Positions 23,440 through 32,649 of a stretch of 64,000 nucleotides of DNA are shown here, in pieces. Every line of letters begins with the position of its first letter. Position 1 is the first letter of the stretch. This DNA is from DASQWP01 sp050697555 (GTDB taxonomy: Bacteria; Actinomycetota; Thermoleophilia; Gaiellales; Gaiellaceae), in NCBI GenBank assembly GCA_050697555.1, contig JBOHAD010000005.1, positions 11,224 through 75,223 on the forward strand, read 5' to 3'. The translations under genes were made by a program, and so were the position numbers. Under the pieces are notes generated by a model, which ran no database searches, had not been told where the DNA came from, and saw only the letters and a program-made list of their open reading frames with translations.

Positions 23440-24441
23440 CTAACCTCTTGCGCGATCTTGGACCCGTGTTTCAACTACGGCAGGACGGTCTCTGTAGAGC
23501 AGGCACGCCACCTCCCTGCCACCGACCTGGAAGAAGGGGATCTCGCCGGTACGGCACTCGGGCATGACGTGCGGGCAGCGGTCCTGGAAGGGGCAGCCGC
23601 GGGGGATGCCGGTCGCGCTTGGCGTCTCGCCGGCAAGGAGCGCCCGGTGGCGCTTGCGGCGCGGCTCAGGGACGGGAATGGCGGCGATCAGCGCCCGGGT
23701 GTACGGGTGGAGCGGCTCGTCTAGGACGTCCTCGGCCCGACCGGCCTCCATCACCTTGCCGAGGTACATCACGATGACCCGATCGGCGATCTGGCGCACT
23801 GTCGAGAAGTCGTGCGTGATGAAGAGGTACGCCATGCCGAGCCGCTCCTGTAGCTCAGCGAGCAGTTCGAGCAGGGCAACGCGCAGCGACATGTCGAGCG
23901 CCGACGTGGGCTCGTCGAGCACCACGAAGCTCGGGCGCGTGGCGATCGCGCGCGCAATCCCGACGCGCTGCTTCTGCCCGCCGGACAACTCGTCGGGACG
24001 GCGGCCAAGCAAGCCGGGGTCGAGCTGGACGAGCTCCATCAGCTCGTGCAGGCGCTGGTCGAGTTCGCGACGCTGCTCGATCATCCCGTGCAGGAGCAGC
24101 GGCTCGCGTAGCGTCCCGCGGACGGACAACGACGGGTTGAGGCTGAGGCTCGGGTCCTGGAAGACCATCTGGATGTCCCTGCGCAGCGGCCGGACCTCCG
24201 CCTGCGAGAGCGAGCCGATCTCTCGGCCGCGGAAGGCGACCCGGCCGCGCTCGGGCTTCAGGAGCCGGACGAGGCAGCGGGCGATCGTCGACTTGCCGCA
24301 ACCGCTCTCGCCGACGAGGGCGAGGGTCTCGCCCTCGTCCACGACGAAGCTGACGCCGTTGACTGCGTGCACCGTGACCCCGTGCGAGGTGAACGACTTC
24401 GCGAGCTCCTCTACCTCGACGAGCGGCGCGGCCCTGCTCAC
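23440..24441 (-). CDS. Oligopeptide/dipeptide ABC importer ATPase (DppF-like), transporter A
   Basis: The 333-residue ATPase has Walker A GESGCGKST, Q-loop MVFQDPSLSLNPSLS, signature LSGGQKQRVGIARA, Walker B FVVLDEPTSALD and the oligopeptide C-terminal domain with CPFQDRCPHVMPEC near the end. GTG 24441 overlaps the DppD stop. It belongs to a six-gene minus-strand operon with DppD, a SnoaL-like protein, two permeases and an LLM enzyme. Confidence 0.92.
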   Translation of the reverse strand: MSRAAPLVEVEELAKSFTSHGVTVHAVNGVSFVVDEGETLALVGESGCGKSTIARCLVRLLKPERGRVAFRGREIGSLSQAEVRPLRRDIQMVFQDPSLSLNPSLSVRGTLREPLLLHGMIEQRRELDQRLHELMELVQLDPGLLGRRPDELSGGQKQRVGIARAIATRPSFVVLDEPTSALDMSLRVALLELLAELQERLGMAYLFITHDFSTVRQIADRVIVMYLGKVMEAGRAEDVLDEPLHPYTRALIAAIPVPEPRRKRHRALLAGETPSATGIPRGCPFQDRCPHVMPECRTGEIPFFQVGGREVACLLYRDRPAVVETRVQDRARG

Positions 24442-25460
24442 GCGGACCGCTGACCGGGGGACACCGTCTCGGGCGCGAAGCGATCGTCGTACAGGTGGCA
24501 CAGCGCCCGGTGTCCGGCCTCGCCGCCGACCGGTAGGAAGGCGGGTCGCACCTCGAGGCACGGCTCGAACGTGTGCTCGCAGGCCGCGGCGTAGCGGCAC
24601 CCGGCGCTCGCGTATGCGCGCTCGCCGATCGCGCCCGGCGGCCGGGCCCCGCGTGGAACCCGGCGGTCGGCCCGCAGCACGGAGCCGAGCAGGCGGCGGG
24701 TGTACGGGTGCTTCGGCTCGCGGAAGGCGCCCTCGACGGACGCCTGCTCGACGACGCGGCCCGCGTGCATGACGACGACGCGATCGCACGTTTCGGCGAC
24801 GACGGCCAGGTCGTGCGTGATCAGGAGGACCGACATGCGCAGGCGTTCCTGCAGCTCCAGCAGCAGGTCGAAGATCTGCGCCTGGATCGTGACGTCGAGA
24901 CCCGTGGTGGGTTCGTCGGCCACGAGTAGCTCCGGCTCGCCCGCGAGCGCCATCGCGATCATGATCCGCTGCGCCATGCCGCCCGACAGCTGGTGCGGGT
25001 AGGCCCGGTAGCGGCGGGCGGCGTCGCTGATGCCCACCGCCTGCATGAGCTCGAGCGCAGCGTCCTTGGCGGCGGGCCGGTCGAGCTCGCGGTGGAGACG
25101 CACTACGCGCGCGATCTGGTCGCCGGCCCGCAGCAGCGGGTTGAGGCTCGCCTTCGGCGCCTGGAAGATCATCCCGACGCGCTTGCCGCGGTAATCCCGC
25201 TTGCGCCGCTCCTCCATCGCGAGCAGGTCGGCGCCATCGAGCAGGATCCGGCCGCCGTCGATCGAGGCGCGCCGGTCGTTCAGGCCCATGATCGAGAGCG
25301 CGCTCACCGTCTTCCCCGAGCCGCTCTCGCCGACCAGCCCGATCGTCTCCCCGTGGCCAACGGTGAAGGAGACGCCGTCGAGGACACGGACGCGGGCGCC
25401 CGCCGACCCCGGGAACGAGACCGACAGCTCCTCGACCGCCAGGATCGGCTCCGGGCTCAC
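24438..25460 (-). CDS. Oligopeptide/dipeptide ABC importer ATPase (DppD-like), transporter A
   Basis: The 340-residue ATPase shows GESGSGKTVSALS, MIFQAPKASLNPLL, LSGGMAQRIMIAMALAGEPELLVADEPTTGLD and a C-terminal Cys-rich segment CRYAAACEHTFEPC. GTG 25460 overlaps the stop of the SnoaL-like gene. Works with the DppF-like protein to power transporter A. Confidence 0.92.
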   Translation of the reverse strand: MSPEPILAVEELSVSFPGSAGARVRVLDGVSFTVGHGETIGLVGESGSGKTVSALSIMGLNDRRASIDGGRILLDGADLLAMEERRKRDYRGKRVGMIFQAPKASLNPLLRAGDQIARVVRLHRELDRPAAKDAALELMQAVGISDAARRYRAYPHQLSGGMAQRIMIAMALAGEPELLVADEPTTGLDVTIQAQIFDLLLELQERLRMSVLLITHDLAVVAETCDRVVVMHAGRVVEQASVEGAFREPKHPYTRRLLGSVLRADRRVPRGARPPGAIGERAYASAGCRYAAACEHTFEPCLEVRPAFLPVGGEAGHRALCHLYDDRFAPETVSPGQRSA

Positions 25461-25906
25461 GTTGCGGCCGGCACGCTCTCGTCGCGCTCGAATCTGTAGC
25501 CGAGCTGCTTGGCGATCGTCCCCGAGTCCACGTAAACCCAGAGCTCCTTGATGAGGCCCTTCTCGTCGAACGTGTAGATCCCGCACTCCGGCACGTCGAA
25601 CCGCCGGCCGGTTGGCGCCAGGCCCATGAACTCGCCAGTCTGCGTCCCCCGGCACACCCACTGGCCGATGACGTTGTTGCCGACGGAGTAGAGCCGCTCG
25701 ATCGCGACGGTCTCGTCCGGGAAGTAGTCGAACGAGCCGACGTAGTAGTCGCGCAGCATGTTCTTTCCGGCGATCGGCCCGTCGACGAAGGGCTCGTGCT
25801 GGACGGCGTCGTCGGCGAAGCACGCGAGCAGCTCGTCGAGCTTCTTCTCCGTGAACGCGCGGTTCTGCCGCCGCACTGTCTCCTCGTTTCGCTCCTGGGG
25901 GGTCAT
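25457..25906 (-). CDS. SnoaL-like protein (ester cyclase type)
   Basis: The 149-residue protein begins MTPQERNEETVRRQNRAFTEKKLDELLACFADDAVQHEP and contains GTQTGEFMGLAPTGRRFDVPECGIYTFDEKGLIKELWVYVDS, the SnoaL/NTF2-like fold with the TGR-F motif. A close paralogue is at 41575-42009. It sits between permease and ATPase genes with a four-base overlap, so it belongs to the operon; members cyclise or hydrolyse small molecules, and the substrate here is unknown. Confidence 0.8.
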   Translation of the reverse strand: MTPQERNEETVRRQNRAFTEKKLDELLACFADDAVQHEPFVDGPIAGKNMLRDYYVGSFDYFPDETVAIERLYSVGNNVIGQWVCRGTQTGEFMGLAPTGRRFDVPECGIYTFDEKGLIKELWVYVDSGTIAKQLGYRFERDESVPAAT

Positions 25907-25923
25907 CAGGCCTCCTGTCTCGT

Positions 25924-26790
25924 TTACCGCCGTCGCTCCCTGAGGCCGCTGCCGGTCAGCACGGCCGACATCACGAGGAGCAGGATGAAGAGCCCGGGGA
26001 TGGTGCTCGTCCACCACACGCCGCTCAGAACGTCGCGGGTGCCCTCGCCGACCATGAGCCCCCACTCCGGCGTCGGCGCGGTGATGCCGACCCCGAGGAA
26101 CGCGAGCCCCGCGGTGTCGAGGACGGCCCACCCGAAGGCGAGCGTCGCCTGCGCCAGCGTGGGGCTGAGGCTGTTCGGCAGCACGTGGCGCAGGCCGACA
26201 CGCCAGCGCGGGTTACCGACGGTGACGGCCGCGTCGACGTACTCGATCGTCCGCTCGGAGAGGACGCGCGAGCGCGTGATCCGGATGAAGTACGGCGTGT
26301 GGGCGGTCGCGAGCGCGAGGACGACAACCGTGACGCTGTTCCCGATCGCGGCGACGATGACGAGCGCCAGGAGGAGCGACGGGAACGAGAGCACGACGTC
26401 GGTCACGCGCATCACGACCTGGTCGACCCAGGTGCCAAGGAAGCCGGCGAGGACGCCTGCGAGCGTGCCGATCGACGCGGCGGCGAGGACGATCAGCGCG
26501 GGGATGAGGAGATCGCGCCGGCTGGCGTCCGCCACGCGGGCCAGGACGTCGCGGCCGTAGAAGTCCGTCCCGAACGGGTGGGCAAGCGAAGGGCCGTGTA
26601 GCGCCTCGACCGGGTTCGTCTTCAGCGGGTCGGCGGGGATGAGGAGCGGGCCGAGGAGCGCGAAGAGGACGAGCAGCGCGAAGAGCGATGCCCCGATCCA
26701 GAGGCCGGTCCGGCCCGTGATCGCCCGGGCGCCTGCCCGCAGGCGTTGGAAACCAGGGGACGGCCGCGCCGCTGCCTCGGAGACGCTCAC
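25924..26790 (-). CDS. Oligopeptide/dipeptide ABC permease (DppC-like), transporter A
   Basis: The 288-residue membrane protein contains HPFGTDFYGRDVLARVADASRRDL and the EAA loop SERTIEYVDAAVTVGNPRWRVGLRHVLPNSLSP. GTG 26790 lies three bases after the DppB stop. Confidence 0.9.
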   Translation of the reverse strand: MSVSEAAARPSPGFQRLRAGARAITGRTGLWIGASLFALLVLFALLGPLLIPADPLKTNPVEALHGPSLAHPFGTDFYGRDVLARVADASRRDLLIPALIVLAAASIGTLAGVLAGFLGTWVDQVVMRVTDVVLSFPSLLLALVIVAAIGNSVTVVVLALATAHTPYFIRITRSRVLSERTIEYVDAAVTVGNPRWRVGLRHVLPNSLSPTLAQATLAFGWAVLDTAGLAFLGVGITAPTPEWGLMVGEGTRDVLSGVWWTSTIPGLFILLLVMSAVLTGSGLRERRR

Positions 26791-26793
26791 GGC

Positions 26794-27795
26794 TCAGGCG
26801 GCGAGACGAACGCGCGGGTCGATGAGCGAGTACGCGACGTCGACGAGGACGTTGATCGCGATGTAGAGCGCGCCGACGAGGAGCACGACCCCCTGAAGCG
26901 TTTGCAGGTCCTTCCCGAGAAGCGAATCGAATGCGAGCTGGCCGATACCGGGCCACGCGAACAGCCGCTCGATCAGGACATTGCCTCCGAGCAGGAAGCC
27001 GAAGACGGCGCCGATGGTCGTGATCACGGGTAGGAGCGCGTTGCGGAAGGCGTCGCGCCACGGCGGGACGCCGATCGCGCGCGCCGTCCGCGCGTAGTCG
27101 GAGCGGAGCGCATCGAGCATCGCTGAGCGGGCGATGTTCGCGATCGGGGCGACCAGGATGAAAGCAAGCGCCGCCGTGGGCAGCGCCAGGCTGTGGAGCG
27201 CCGAGAAGAACGTGTCGATCTCGCCTGCAAGCAGCGAGTCGACCGTGAAGAAGCCGGTGACGTCCGGCGGCGGCGAGACGCCGCCGGGCAGCCGCCCCAG
27301 CGGCGGCGCGGCGATGCCGAGCGTCGAGTAGAAGACGAGGATGAGCAGGACGCCGAGCCAGAACACTGGCATCGCCGTCCCGAGCACGATGACGCCGCGC
27401 ACGGCCCCGTCCACGGCCGTGCCCTGGCGGACGGCGGCGAGGACGCCCAGGGTCACGCCGACGACCACGGCGACGATGAGGGAGAAGAGCGCCAGCTCGA
27501 GAGTGGCCGGTAGGCGGGCGCCGAGCTCCTCGTTCACCGGCGCGCCGGTGCGGATGCTCGTGCCGAGGTCAAGCGTGAACGTGCCAACGACAAAGTCCCT
27601 GAACTGCGCCGGCATGGGCCGGTCGAGACCGAGGTCGCGGCGGACCTGCGCGATCTCCTCCGGCCCCGCGTAGGGGCCGGCCCGGACCGCCGCCGGGTCG
27701 CCCGGCACGAGGCGGACGATGATGAAGACCGCGACGACGACGCCGACGAACGTCAGCGCCGAGATGGCGAGCCTGCGCGCGAGGAAGCGGATCAT
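26794..27795 (-). CDS. Oligopeptide/dipeptide ABC permease (DppB-like), transporter A
   Basis: The 333-residue protein opens MIRFLARRLAISALTFVGVVVAVFIIVRLVPGDP and has the EAA loop RSDYARTARAIGVPPWRDAFRNALLPVI. ATG 27795 overlaps the stop of the LLM gene. A copy of the 17-bp palindrome lies 31 bp upstream, inside the tail of the LLM gene, so the transport genes may have their own promoter. Confidence 0.92.
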   Translation of the reverse strand: MIRFLARRLAISALTFVGVVVAVFIIVRLVPGDPAAVRAGPYAGPEEIAQVRRDLGLDRPMPAQFRDFVVGTFTLDLGTSIRTGAPVNEELGARLPATLELALFSLIVAVVVGVTLGVLAAVRQGTAVDGAVRGVIVLGTAMPVFWLGVLLILVFYSTLGIAAPPLGRLPGGVSPPPDVTGFFTVDSLLAGEIDTFFSALHSLALPTAALAFILVAPIANIARSAMLDALRSDYARTARAIGVPPWRDAFRNALLPVITTIGAVFGFLLGGNVLIERLFAWPGIGQLAFDSLLGKDLQTLQGVVLLVGALYIAINVLVDVAYSLIDPRVRLAA

Positions 27796-28898
27796 CCCGT
27801 CGGCCCAGACCCCGGGCGGGCGACGTTGAAACGACGTCTCAAGCCACCGCGAGCGTTCCAGATGGGGCCTGGCTCTGCCCAAGCGCGCCGCCGCAGCGCT
27901 GGCAGCACGCGCCCGGCAAGGAGCTCGATGATGAACGCGGCGCGGTCCGCCGGCGCGGGCAACAGCATCACCGCGTCGGCGCCCGCCTCGAAGAGCGCCT
28001 CGATGCCGCTGCGACACCGATCCGGGTCGCCGACGACCGCGAATTCGTCCAACCAGGCGGCGGGGAGCGAGCGCGCGAGCTCTCCGACGCCGCCTGCCGC
28101 GAGGAGCCGCTGAATCTCCGCGGTCGCGCCCGCGACCTCCGTGACCGCGTTCGGCGCCGCGAGCGCGAGGTGCGGCGCCAGCACGTCCCGGGCCAGCTCG
28201 CGGGCGCTGGTCGCGTCCTCGTCGAGAACGAGGAGCGCGAAGGCGGTGACGCTGCGACGGGCGCCTCCGGCGTCGCTGGCTCCGGCCTCCACCTGCTCGC
28301 GGGCCCAGCGCACGTACCCGGTCGTGCTGGGCAGCGCGAGCACCACGCCGTCGCCGAGCGCGCCCGCGAGGCGGAGCATGCGGGGGCCGATCACCCCCAC
28401 GCGAAGCTCCAGCGGCGTCTCCGGCGGGTACTCGAGGCGGACACCCTGGAACGAGAAGCGGGAGGCGCGCTCGGTCAGCTCCTCGCCGGCGAGCAGCCGG
28501 CGGAGCGCCGAGACGCCCTCGCGCATGACCGCGAGTCCCGACGGCGGCGTCAGGCCCATCTGCTCCAGCCAGCCCGGGGCGCCTAGCCCTAGGGCCGGGA
28601 GGAGCCGGCCCGGGTAGGCCCCGGCGAGCGTCGCGAGCTCCATGGCGAGGAGCGCGGGATGGCGGGTCAGCGGCGAGACGACGCCGATCCCGACGGGTAG
28701 CCGCTCGGTCGATGCGAGCGCGATCCCCGCCATCGAGATCGCGCCGCCGTAGAAGAAGTCCTCGCCAATCCAGAGCTCGTCGAAGCCGCGACGCTCTGCC
28801 TCGCGCGCCGCCGCGCCGACCGTCTCGGGGGCGGTCCCTGCGGCGAGGACGAGACCGACGCGGCCGAGGTTGCGAGACGTTCTGAGATCGATTGACAA
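27792..28898 (-). CDS. LLM-class flavin-dependent oxidoreductase
   Basis: The 368-residue TIM-barrel protein contains GLVLAAGTAPETVGAAAREAERRGFDELWIGEDFFYGG and PVGIGVVSPLTRHPALLAMELATL. No good ribosome site is present; TTG 28898 is the only start that leaves the conserved N-terminus complete. The C-terminal ~30 residues (after LPALRRRAW) run through the palindrome and a GCGAGCGTTCCAGA block and do not look conserved, so the natural stop may have been lost. Related to 19607-20578 and 48126-49091. Confidence 0.8.
   Translation of the reverse strand: MSIDLRTSRNLGRVGLVLAAGTAPETVGAAAREAERRGFDELWIGEDFFYGGAISMAGIALASTERLPVGIGVVSPLTRHPALLAMELATLAGAYPGRLLPALGLGAPGWLEQMGLTPPSGLAVMREGVSALRRLLAGEELTERASRFSFQGVRLEYPPETPLELRVGVIGPRMLRLAGALGDGVVLALPSTTGYVRWAREQVEAGASDAGGARRSVTAFALLVLDEDATSARELARDVLAPHLALAAPNAVTEVAGATAEIQRLLAAGGVGELARSLPAAWLDEFAVVGDPDRCRSGIEALFEAGADAVMLLPAPADRAAFIIELLAGRVLPALRRRAWAEPGPIWNARGGLRRRFNVARPGSGPTG
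27826..27842. promoter_or_regulatory. 17-bp palindrome, site 1
   Basis: TTGAAACGACGTCTCAA lies 31 bp upstream of the DppB-like start. It is followed after five bases by CGCGAGCGTTCCAGA, an arrangement repeated exactly at site 3 (42366-42402). Probable IclR-type operator. Confidence 0.65.
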
Positions 28899-28910
28899 GC
28901 GAGAAGTCTT

Positions 28911-28927
28911 TTGAAACCCTGTACCAA
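28911..28927. promoter_or_regulatory. 17-bp palindrome, site 2
   Basis: TTGAAACCCTGTACCAA lies between the LLM gene (start 28898, minus) and the plus-strand operon beginning at 29000. On the minus strand GGTACA and, 12 bases beyond the palindrome, TGTCAATCG are shared with site 5. Confidence 0.6.
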
Positions 28928-28999
28928 ATCCTAACTTGGACTTGGCACGGCCACAAGGCGGGTCCGCTTCGGGCCGCCGTGCCGAAAGAGGGAGAGAAC

Positions 29000-29800
29000 G
29001 TGGGAAAGCCGTCTGCAAAGACCTCCGGCGCGCCGGCGGCGTCACCGGTGTCCACTCTCGACGACCCGATCCGCTCGATCCTGGGCAACACGAAGCAGAC
29101 CCCGGAGGAGGCGCTCGTCTTCTGGACGCGCCTCTTCGCCACCCACGACCGCCTGATGTTCAAGGCATTCGAGCGCGAGGCCGGCGAGGAGCGCGCCTTC
29201 CGTATGCACAAGCGCGTGTGGGAGAACGCGACCTACCCACTGCTGCCGATCCTCCAGGCCTCCGGGCCGGGGGTGGAGGATGCGGTGGCGGCGTTCGTCC
29301 GCGCGTTCATGGTGCACGACTACTACTGCTTCTGGATCATGGTCGAGGAGTTCGGGGAGGTCCGGGCGATCGAGACTCACCACTCGATCTGGGAGAGCCA
29401 GGACGAGGAGGCCGGCGAGGTCGGCGTCAAGGAGCTCGGCAAGACGGGCGTCACTTGGGAGGAGCTGTACGAGCTCTACCAGGAGGCGACGGATCACGAG
29501 GGGATCCCGTTCAAGCTCGTCGAGATCGCCGACGACCACCTGACTGTCGAGGCGAAGCAGTGCGCGTACTTCGACTCGATGTGCCATCTCTTCGGGCAGG
29601 AGAAGGGGGAGCAACTCCTGCACAAGATCGCAATCGAGAGCACCGATCGGACGATCGAGTGCTTCCTCGCCGGCGTCGGCCAGCAGCACAACGTACAGGG
29701 CGTCATGGTCAAGCACCGCTGCCACGGCGACGACGGCTGCCGCGTCGTCTTCACGCGGCGGACGCCCGAGGGCGCTCCGAGCCGCTCGTACGAGGTCTAG
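29000..29800 (+). CDS. L-2-amino-thiazoline-4-carboxylate hydrolase-like protein, copy 1
   Basis: The 266-residue protein has a helical N-terminal half (EALVFWTRLFATHDRLMFKAFE, HKRVWENATYPLLPIL) and a C-terminal part with AKQCAYFDSMCHLFGQEKGE and MVKHRCHGDDGCRVVFTRR. The pattern of a Cys-Tyr/Phe strand followed by a G-D-x-C-x-[FI] strand resembles the ATC hydrolase family (PF14196). GTG 29000 is preceded by GGGAGAG. The second copy at 31837-32649 is a clear paralogue. Each is followed by an ABM-like gene, forming a duplicated two-gene unit around the binding-protein gene. Confidence 0.6.
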   Translation: MGKPSAKTSGAPAASPVSTLDDPIRSILGNTKQTPEEALVFWTRLFATHDRLMFKAFEREAGEERAFRMHKRVWENATYPLLPILQASGPGVEDAVAAFVRAFMVHDYYCFWIMVEEFGEVRAIETHHSIWESQDEEAGEVGVKELGKTGVTWEELYELYQEATDHEGIPFKLVEIADDHLTVEAKQCAYFDSMCHLFGQEKGEQLLHKIAIESTDRTIECFLAGVGQQHNVQGVMVKHRCHGDDGCRVVFTRRTPEGAPSRSYEV

Positions 29801-29802
29801 CG

Positions 29803-30120
29803 GTGTTCGCGCAGGTGACGACCTTCCGGATCCACTCGGCGGCGATCACCAAGGTCGTCCGGGCCTTCGAGCGGCAGATCCTCCCCGAGGCCCGCACGCA
29901 ACCTGGCTTCCTCAAGGCCGACCTGCTCACGCGGTCCCGTTTGAACAAGGGCGTCGCCGTCTTCTATTGGGACACCGAGGGCGACGCGATGAACTGCCAG
30001 AAGAGCGGCACGTGGTCGAAGCTCCTCGCTCCGCTCGACCCGTTCGTGCTCGAGCCGCCGACCACCGAGGGCTACGAGCCGAACATCGTCAGCCCGTTTC
30101 CCGACGGAACGCGCACCTAG
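29803..30120 (+). CDS. ABM-like dimeric alpha/beta-barrel protein, copy 1
   Basis: A 105-residue protein, VFAQVTTFRIHSAAITKVVRAFERQILPEARTQPGFLKADLLTRSR, with the beta-alpha-beta pattern and PGF-[KR]A-LL-RS typical of antibiotic-biosynthesis monooxygenase-like barrels. GTG 29803 follows the previous stop by two bases. Paralogue at 32646-32987. May act on an intermediate as a cofactor-free oxygenase or isomerase, or may only bind it. Confidence 0.65.
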   Translation: MFAQVTTFRIHSAAITKVVRAFERQILPEARTQPGFLKADLLTRSRLNKGVAVFYWDTEGDAMNCQKSGTWSKLLAPLDPFVLEPPTTEGYEPNIVSPFPDGTRT

Positions 30121-30133
30121 GAGGAGATACGCG

Positions 30134-31764
30134 ATGACGAAGCACCCCACCGGCAGCCCTAAGCGGCTGCGCGCCCACCGTCTCATCCTGCTCGCAGTCG
30201 CGGCGCTCGCAGTCGCGCTCCTCGCAGCCTGCGGCGGCGGCGGCGGCGGCGGCGGCGAGCCGACCGAGAAGAAGCCGATCACGGTCGCGCTCTCGACCGA
30301 CCTCGACGTCCTCGATCCGCAGCTCTTCAAGAACGACGTCGCCATCATCGTCACCGCATCGTTGAACGGGACGCTGATCCAGGAGGAGAACGCCAACGAG
30401 GACGGCGCGATGGTCGCGACGGGCGAGTACGTCGACAACATCGCCGAGTCGTGGGCGGCCTCTGACGACGGCAAGACCGTCACCTTCAAGATCAAGGAAG
30501 GCCTGAAGTTCCAGGACGGGAGCCCGCTCACGGCCGACGACTGGGTCTACACGTGGCGGCGCATCTTCGAGGGGCCCGGCTACATCAGCCTGCTCCTGCC
30601 GATCATCGGCATCACCTCAGCCGACTCGGTCACGGCGCCCGACCCGCAGACGCTTGTGATCGAGCGCGAGTTCGACAGCCCGATGTTCATGCCGTTCATG
30701 GCGTCGCCATGCTGCTTCGTCGTCATGAGCGAGGAGACGGCCGAGGCGCACAAGACCGCCGACGACCCGTGGGCGGCCGAGTGGTTCACGAGCAACGTGA
30801 ACTCGAGCGGGCCGTACGTGCTCGAGTCGTGGCAGAAGGGGCAGGAGGTCGTCCTCGCGCCGAATCCCGAGTACCCGCTGCCCGACTACGTCAACAACTC
30901 CGGCGTCACGTTCAAGATCGTGCCGTCGCCCGAGGACCGCGTCGCGCTCGTGCGCGGCGGCGCGATCGACGCGGCCCAGAACATCGCGTACCAGGACCTG
31001 GACACGCTTCGGAACGACCCCAACGTCCGCATCTTCCAGTTCCCGGGCCGCCGCGTCGCGTACGTCGGCTTCAACACCACGACGCCGCCCTTCGACGACG
31101 TCAACCTGCGCAAGGCGATCCAGAAGGCGATCCCGTACGACACGCTCGTCGACCGCGTGCTGTACGGCTTCGGGCAGAAGGCCGGCTCCGTCGTGAGCGT
31201 CGGCATGGAGGGCTACAAGGAGGTTCTGCCGCCGGTCCAGGACCTGGACGCCGCGCGGGAGGCGCTCGTGCAGTCCTCATACGACGGCGACACGCTCACG
31301 CTCGCGGTGCGCCAGTCGCAGCCGCAGGACCACGCCTCCGCGGTGTTCATCCAGGATGCCCTCCGGGAGATTGGCGTCGACGTCGAGATCCAGACCCTCG
31401 CCGACGTGCAGTTCCAGGAGCAGATCGGGAAGAAGGCGATCCCATTCTTCATCATGGACTGGCAGTCGCTCGGCACGGACGCCTTCTACCAGTTGACCTG
31501 GGTCGCGAAATCGGACTCGCCCATCAACTACACGGCGTACGCCGACCCGCGGATGGACAAGCTCATCGCCCAGGGCGTTCCCGAGAGCGACCTGGCCAAG
31601 CGCGAGGCCCTCGCCCAGGAGAGGCGCAGGACCTCTGGGCGGAGCAGGTCCCCTGGGCCCCGCTCTTCCAAGCCGATGACGTGACAATCACGGGCAAGGA
31701 CGTCGCCGGGGTCAACAACTTCTACGATCCGCTCCAGCGGCCGCAGTTCCTCTACAAGGAGTAG
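30134..31764 (+). pseudogene. Oligopeptide-type substrate-binding lipoprotein, transporter A, with frameshift near 31620
   Basis: The frame from ATG 30134 (after GGAGGAG) encodes a lipoprotein signal with lipobox LLAAC and a family-5 solute-binding domain (ITVALSTDLDVLDPQLFKND ... AESWAASDDGKTVTFKIKEGLKFQDGSPL). It runs into nonsense (ERRRTSGRSRSPG) after residue about 495. The expected C-terminus (EAQDLWAEQVPWAPLF, ending LYKE at 31764) continues in another frame. Two extra bases (GAG-AG) at 31619-31624 explain it. Either a real recent mutation or a base-call error; otherwise complete and adjacent to transporter A. Confidence 0.85.
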
Positions 31765-31836
31765 CGGCGAGTCGACAGTCGTCGGACGAGCCGCCCCCGT
31801 TCGAACGGAGGCGGCTCCGTCCGGGAGGTGAAGCAG

Positions 31837-32649
31837 ATGGATCCGATACTCAGCGTCGCCGAGGAGACCGGCCAGTCGCACGAGGAGCTGGCCCGCCACT
31901 GGGCCGAGCTCTTCGTCATCCACGACCGGCTCGTGCTCCAGACCTTCGAGCGCTGGCTCGGGAAGGAGCGCGCGCCCGAGCTGCACCGGCGCGTATGGGA
32001 GAACCCGACGGCGTCGCTGCTCGAGATCTTCCAGTCGGTCGGCCCCACCGCGGCGGACGCGCTCGCCGCCTACGCGCGGGCGTTCATGATCCACGACTAC
32101 TGGTTCCTGCGCGTCTTGCGCGACGAGCTGGGCGACGTCGACGCGGCCGAGGCCCACCACAGCCTCTGGGAGGGGCAGGCCGAGGACTTCGCGCTCGTCC
32201 ACGAGCAGGACCGGCCGGGCGAGCAGGACACGCTCTCGTGGGAGCAGCTCTACCGCCTCTACAAGGAGCACTGCGACCGCGAGGGGCTCCCGTACCGCTT
32301 CGTGGAGGCGACCGACGACAAGCTCGTCGTCGAGGCGCACCAGTGCGCCTACTTCGACACGATCTCGAAGGAGGTTGGCGAGGAGGAGGCGAAGGAGCAC
32401 AACCACCTGATCGCGATCGACTCGACCGACCGCACGATCGAGGCGTTCTTCGTCGGCATCGGCCGGCCGAACGAGTTCCGGGGCGTCATGACGCGGCACC
32501 GCTGCCACGGCGACAGCGTCTGCCAGATCGAGTTCACGCGTCGCGACCCGGACGAGCCGGAGAAGCTGGGCGAGCCGCTCGAGCGGCCGGGGGCGCGCTG
32601 CTACTGGCTCCGCAACGCCGTGCTCCAGGCGCGCGGGCCGGAGGCGTGA
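31837..32649 (+). CDS. L-2-amino-thiazoline-4-carboxylate hydrolase-like protein, copy 2
   Basis: The 270-residue protein parallels 29000-29800 throughout: ARHWAELFVIHDRLVLQTFERWLGKERAPELHRRVWENPTASLLEI in the N-half, AHQCAYFDTISKEVGEEEAKE and MTRHRCHGDSVCQIEFTRR in the C-half. ATG 31837 has GGAGGTG eight bases upstream. It overlaps the ABM-like gene by four bases. Assignment to the ATC-hydrolase fold is by pattern only; the conserved Cys, His and acidic residues suggest an active enzyme. Confidence 0.6.
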   Translation: MDPILSVAEETGQSHEELARHWAELFVIHDRLVLQTFERWLGKERAPELHRRVWENPTASLLEIFQSVGPTAADALAAYARAFMIHDYWFLRVLRDELGDVDAAEAHHSLWEGQAEDFALVHEQDRPGEQDTLSWEQLYRLYKEHCDREGLPYRFVEATDDKLVVEAHQCAYFDTISKEVGEEEAKEHNHLIAIDSTDRTIEAFFVGIGRPNEFRGVMTRHRCHGDSVCQIEFTRRDPDEPEKLGEPLERPGARCYWLRNAVLQARGPEA

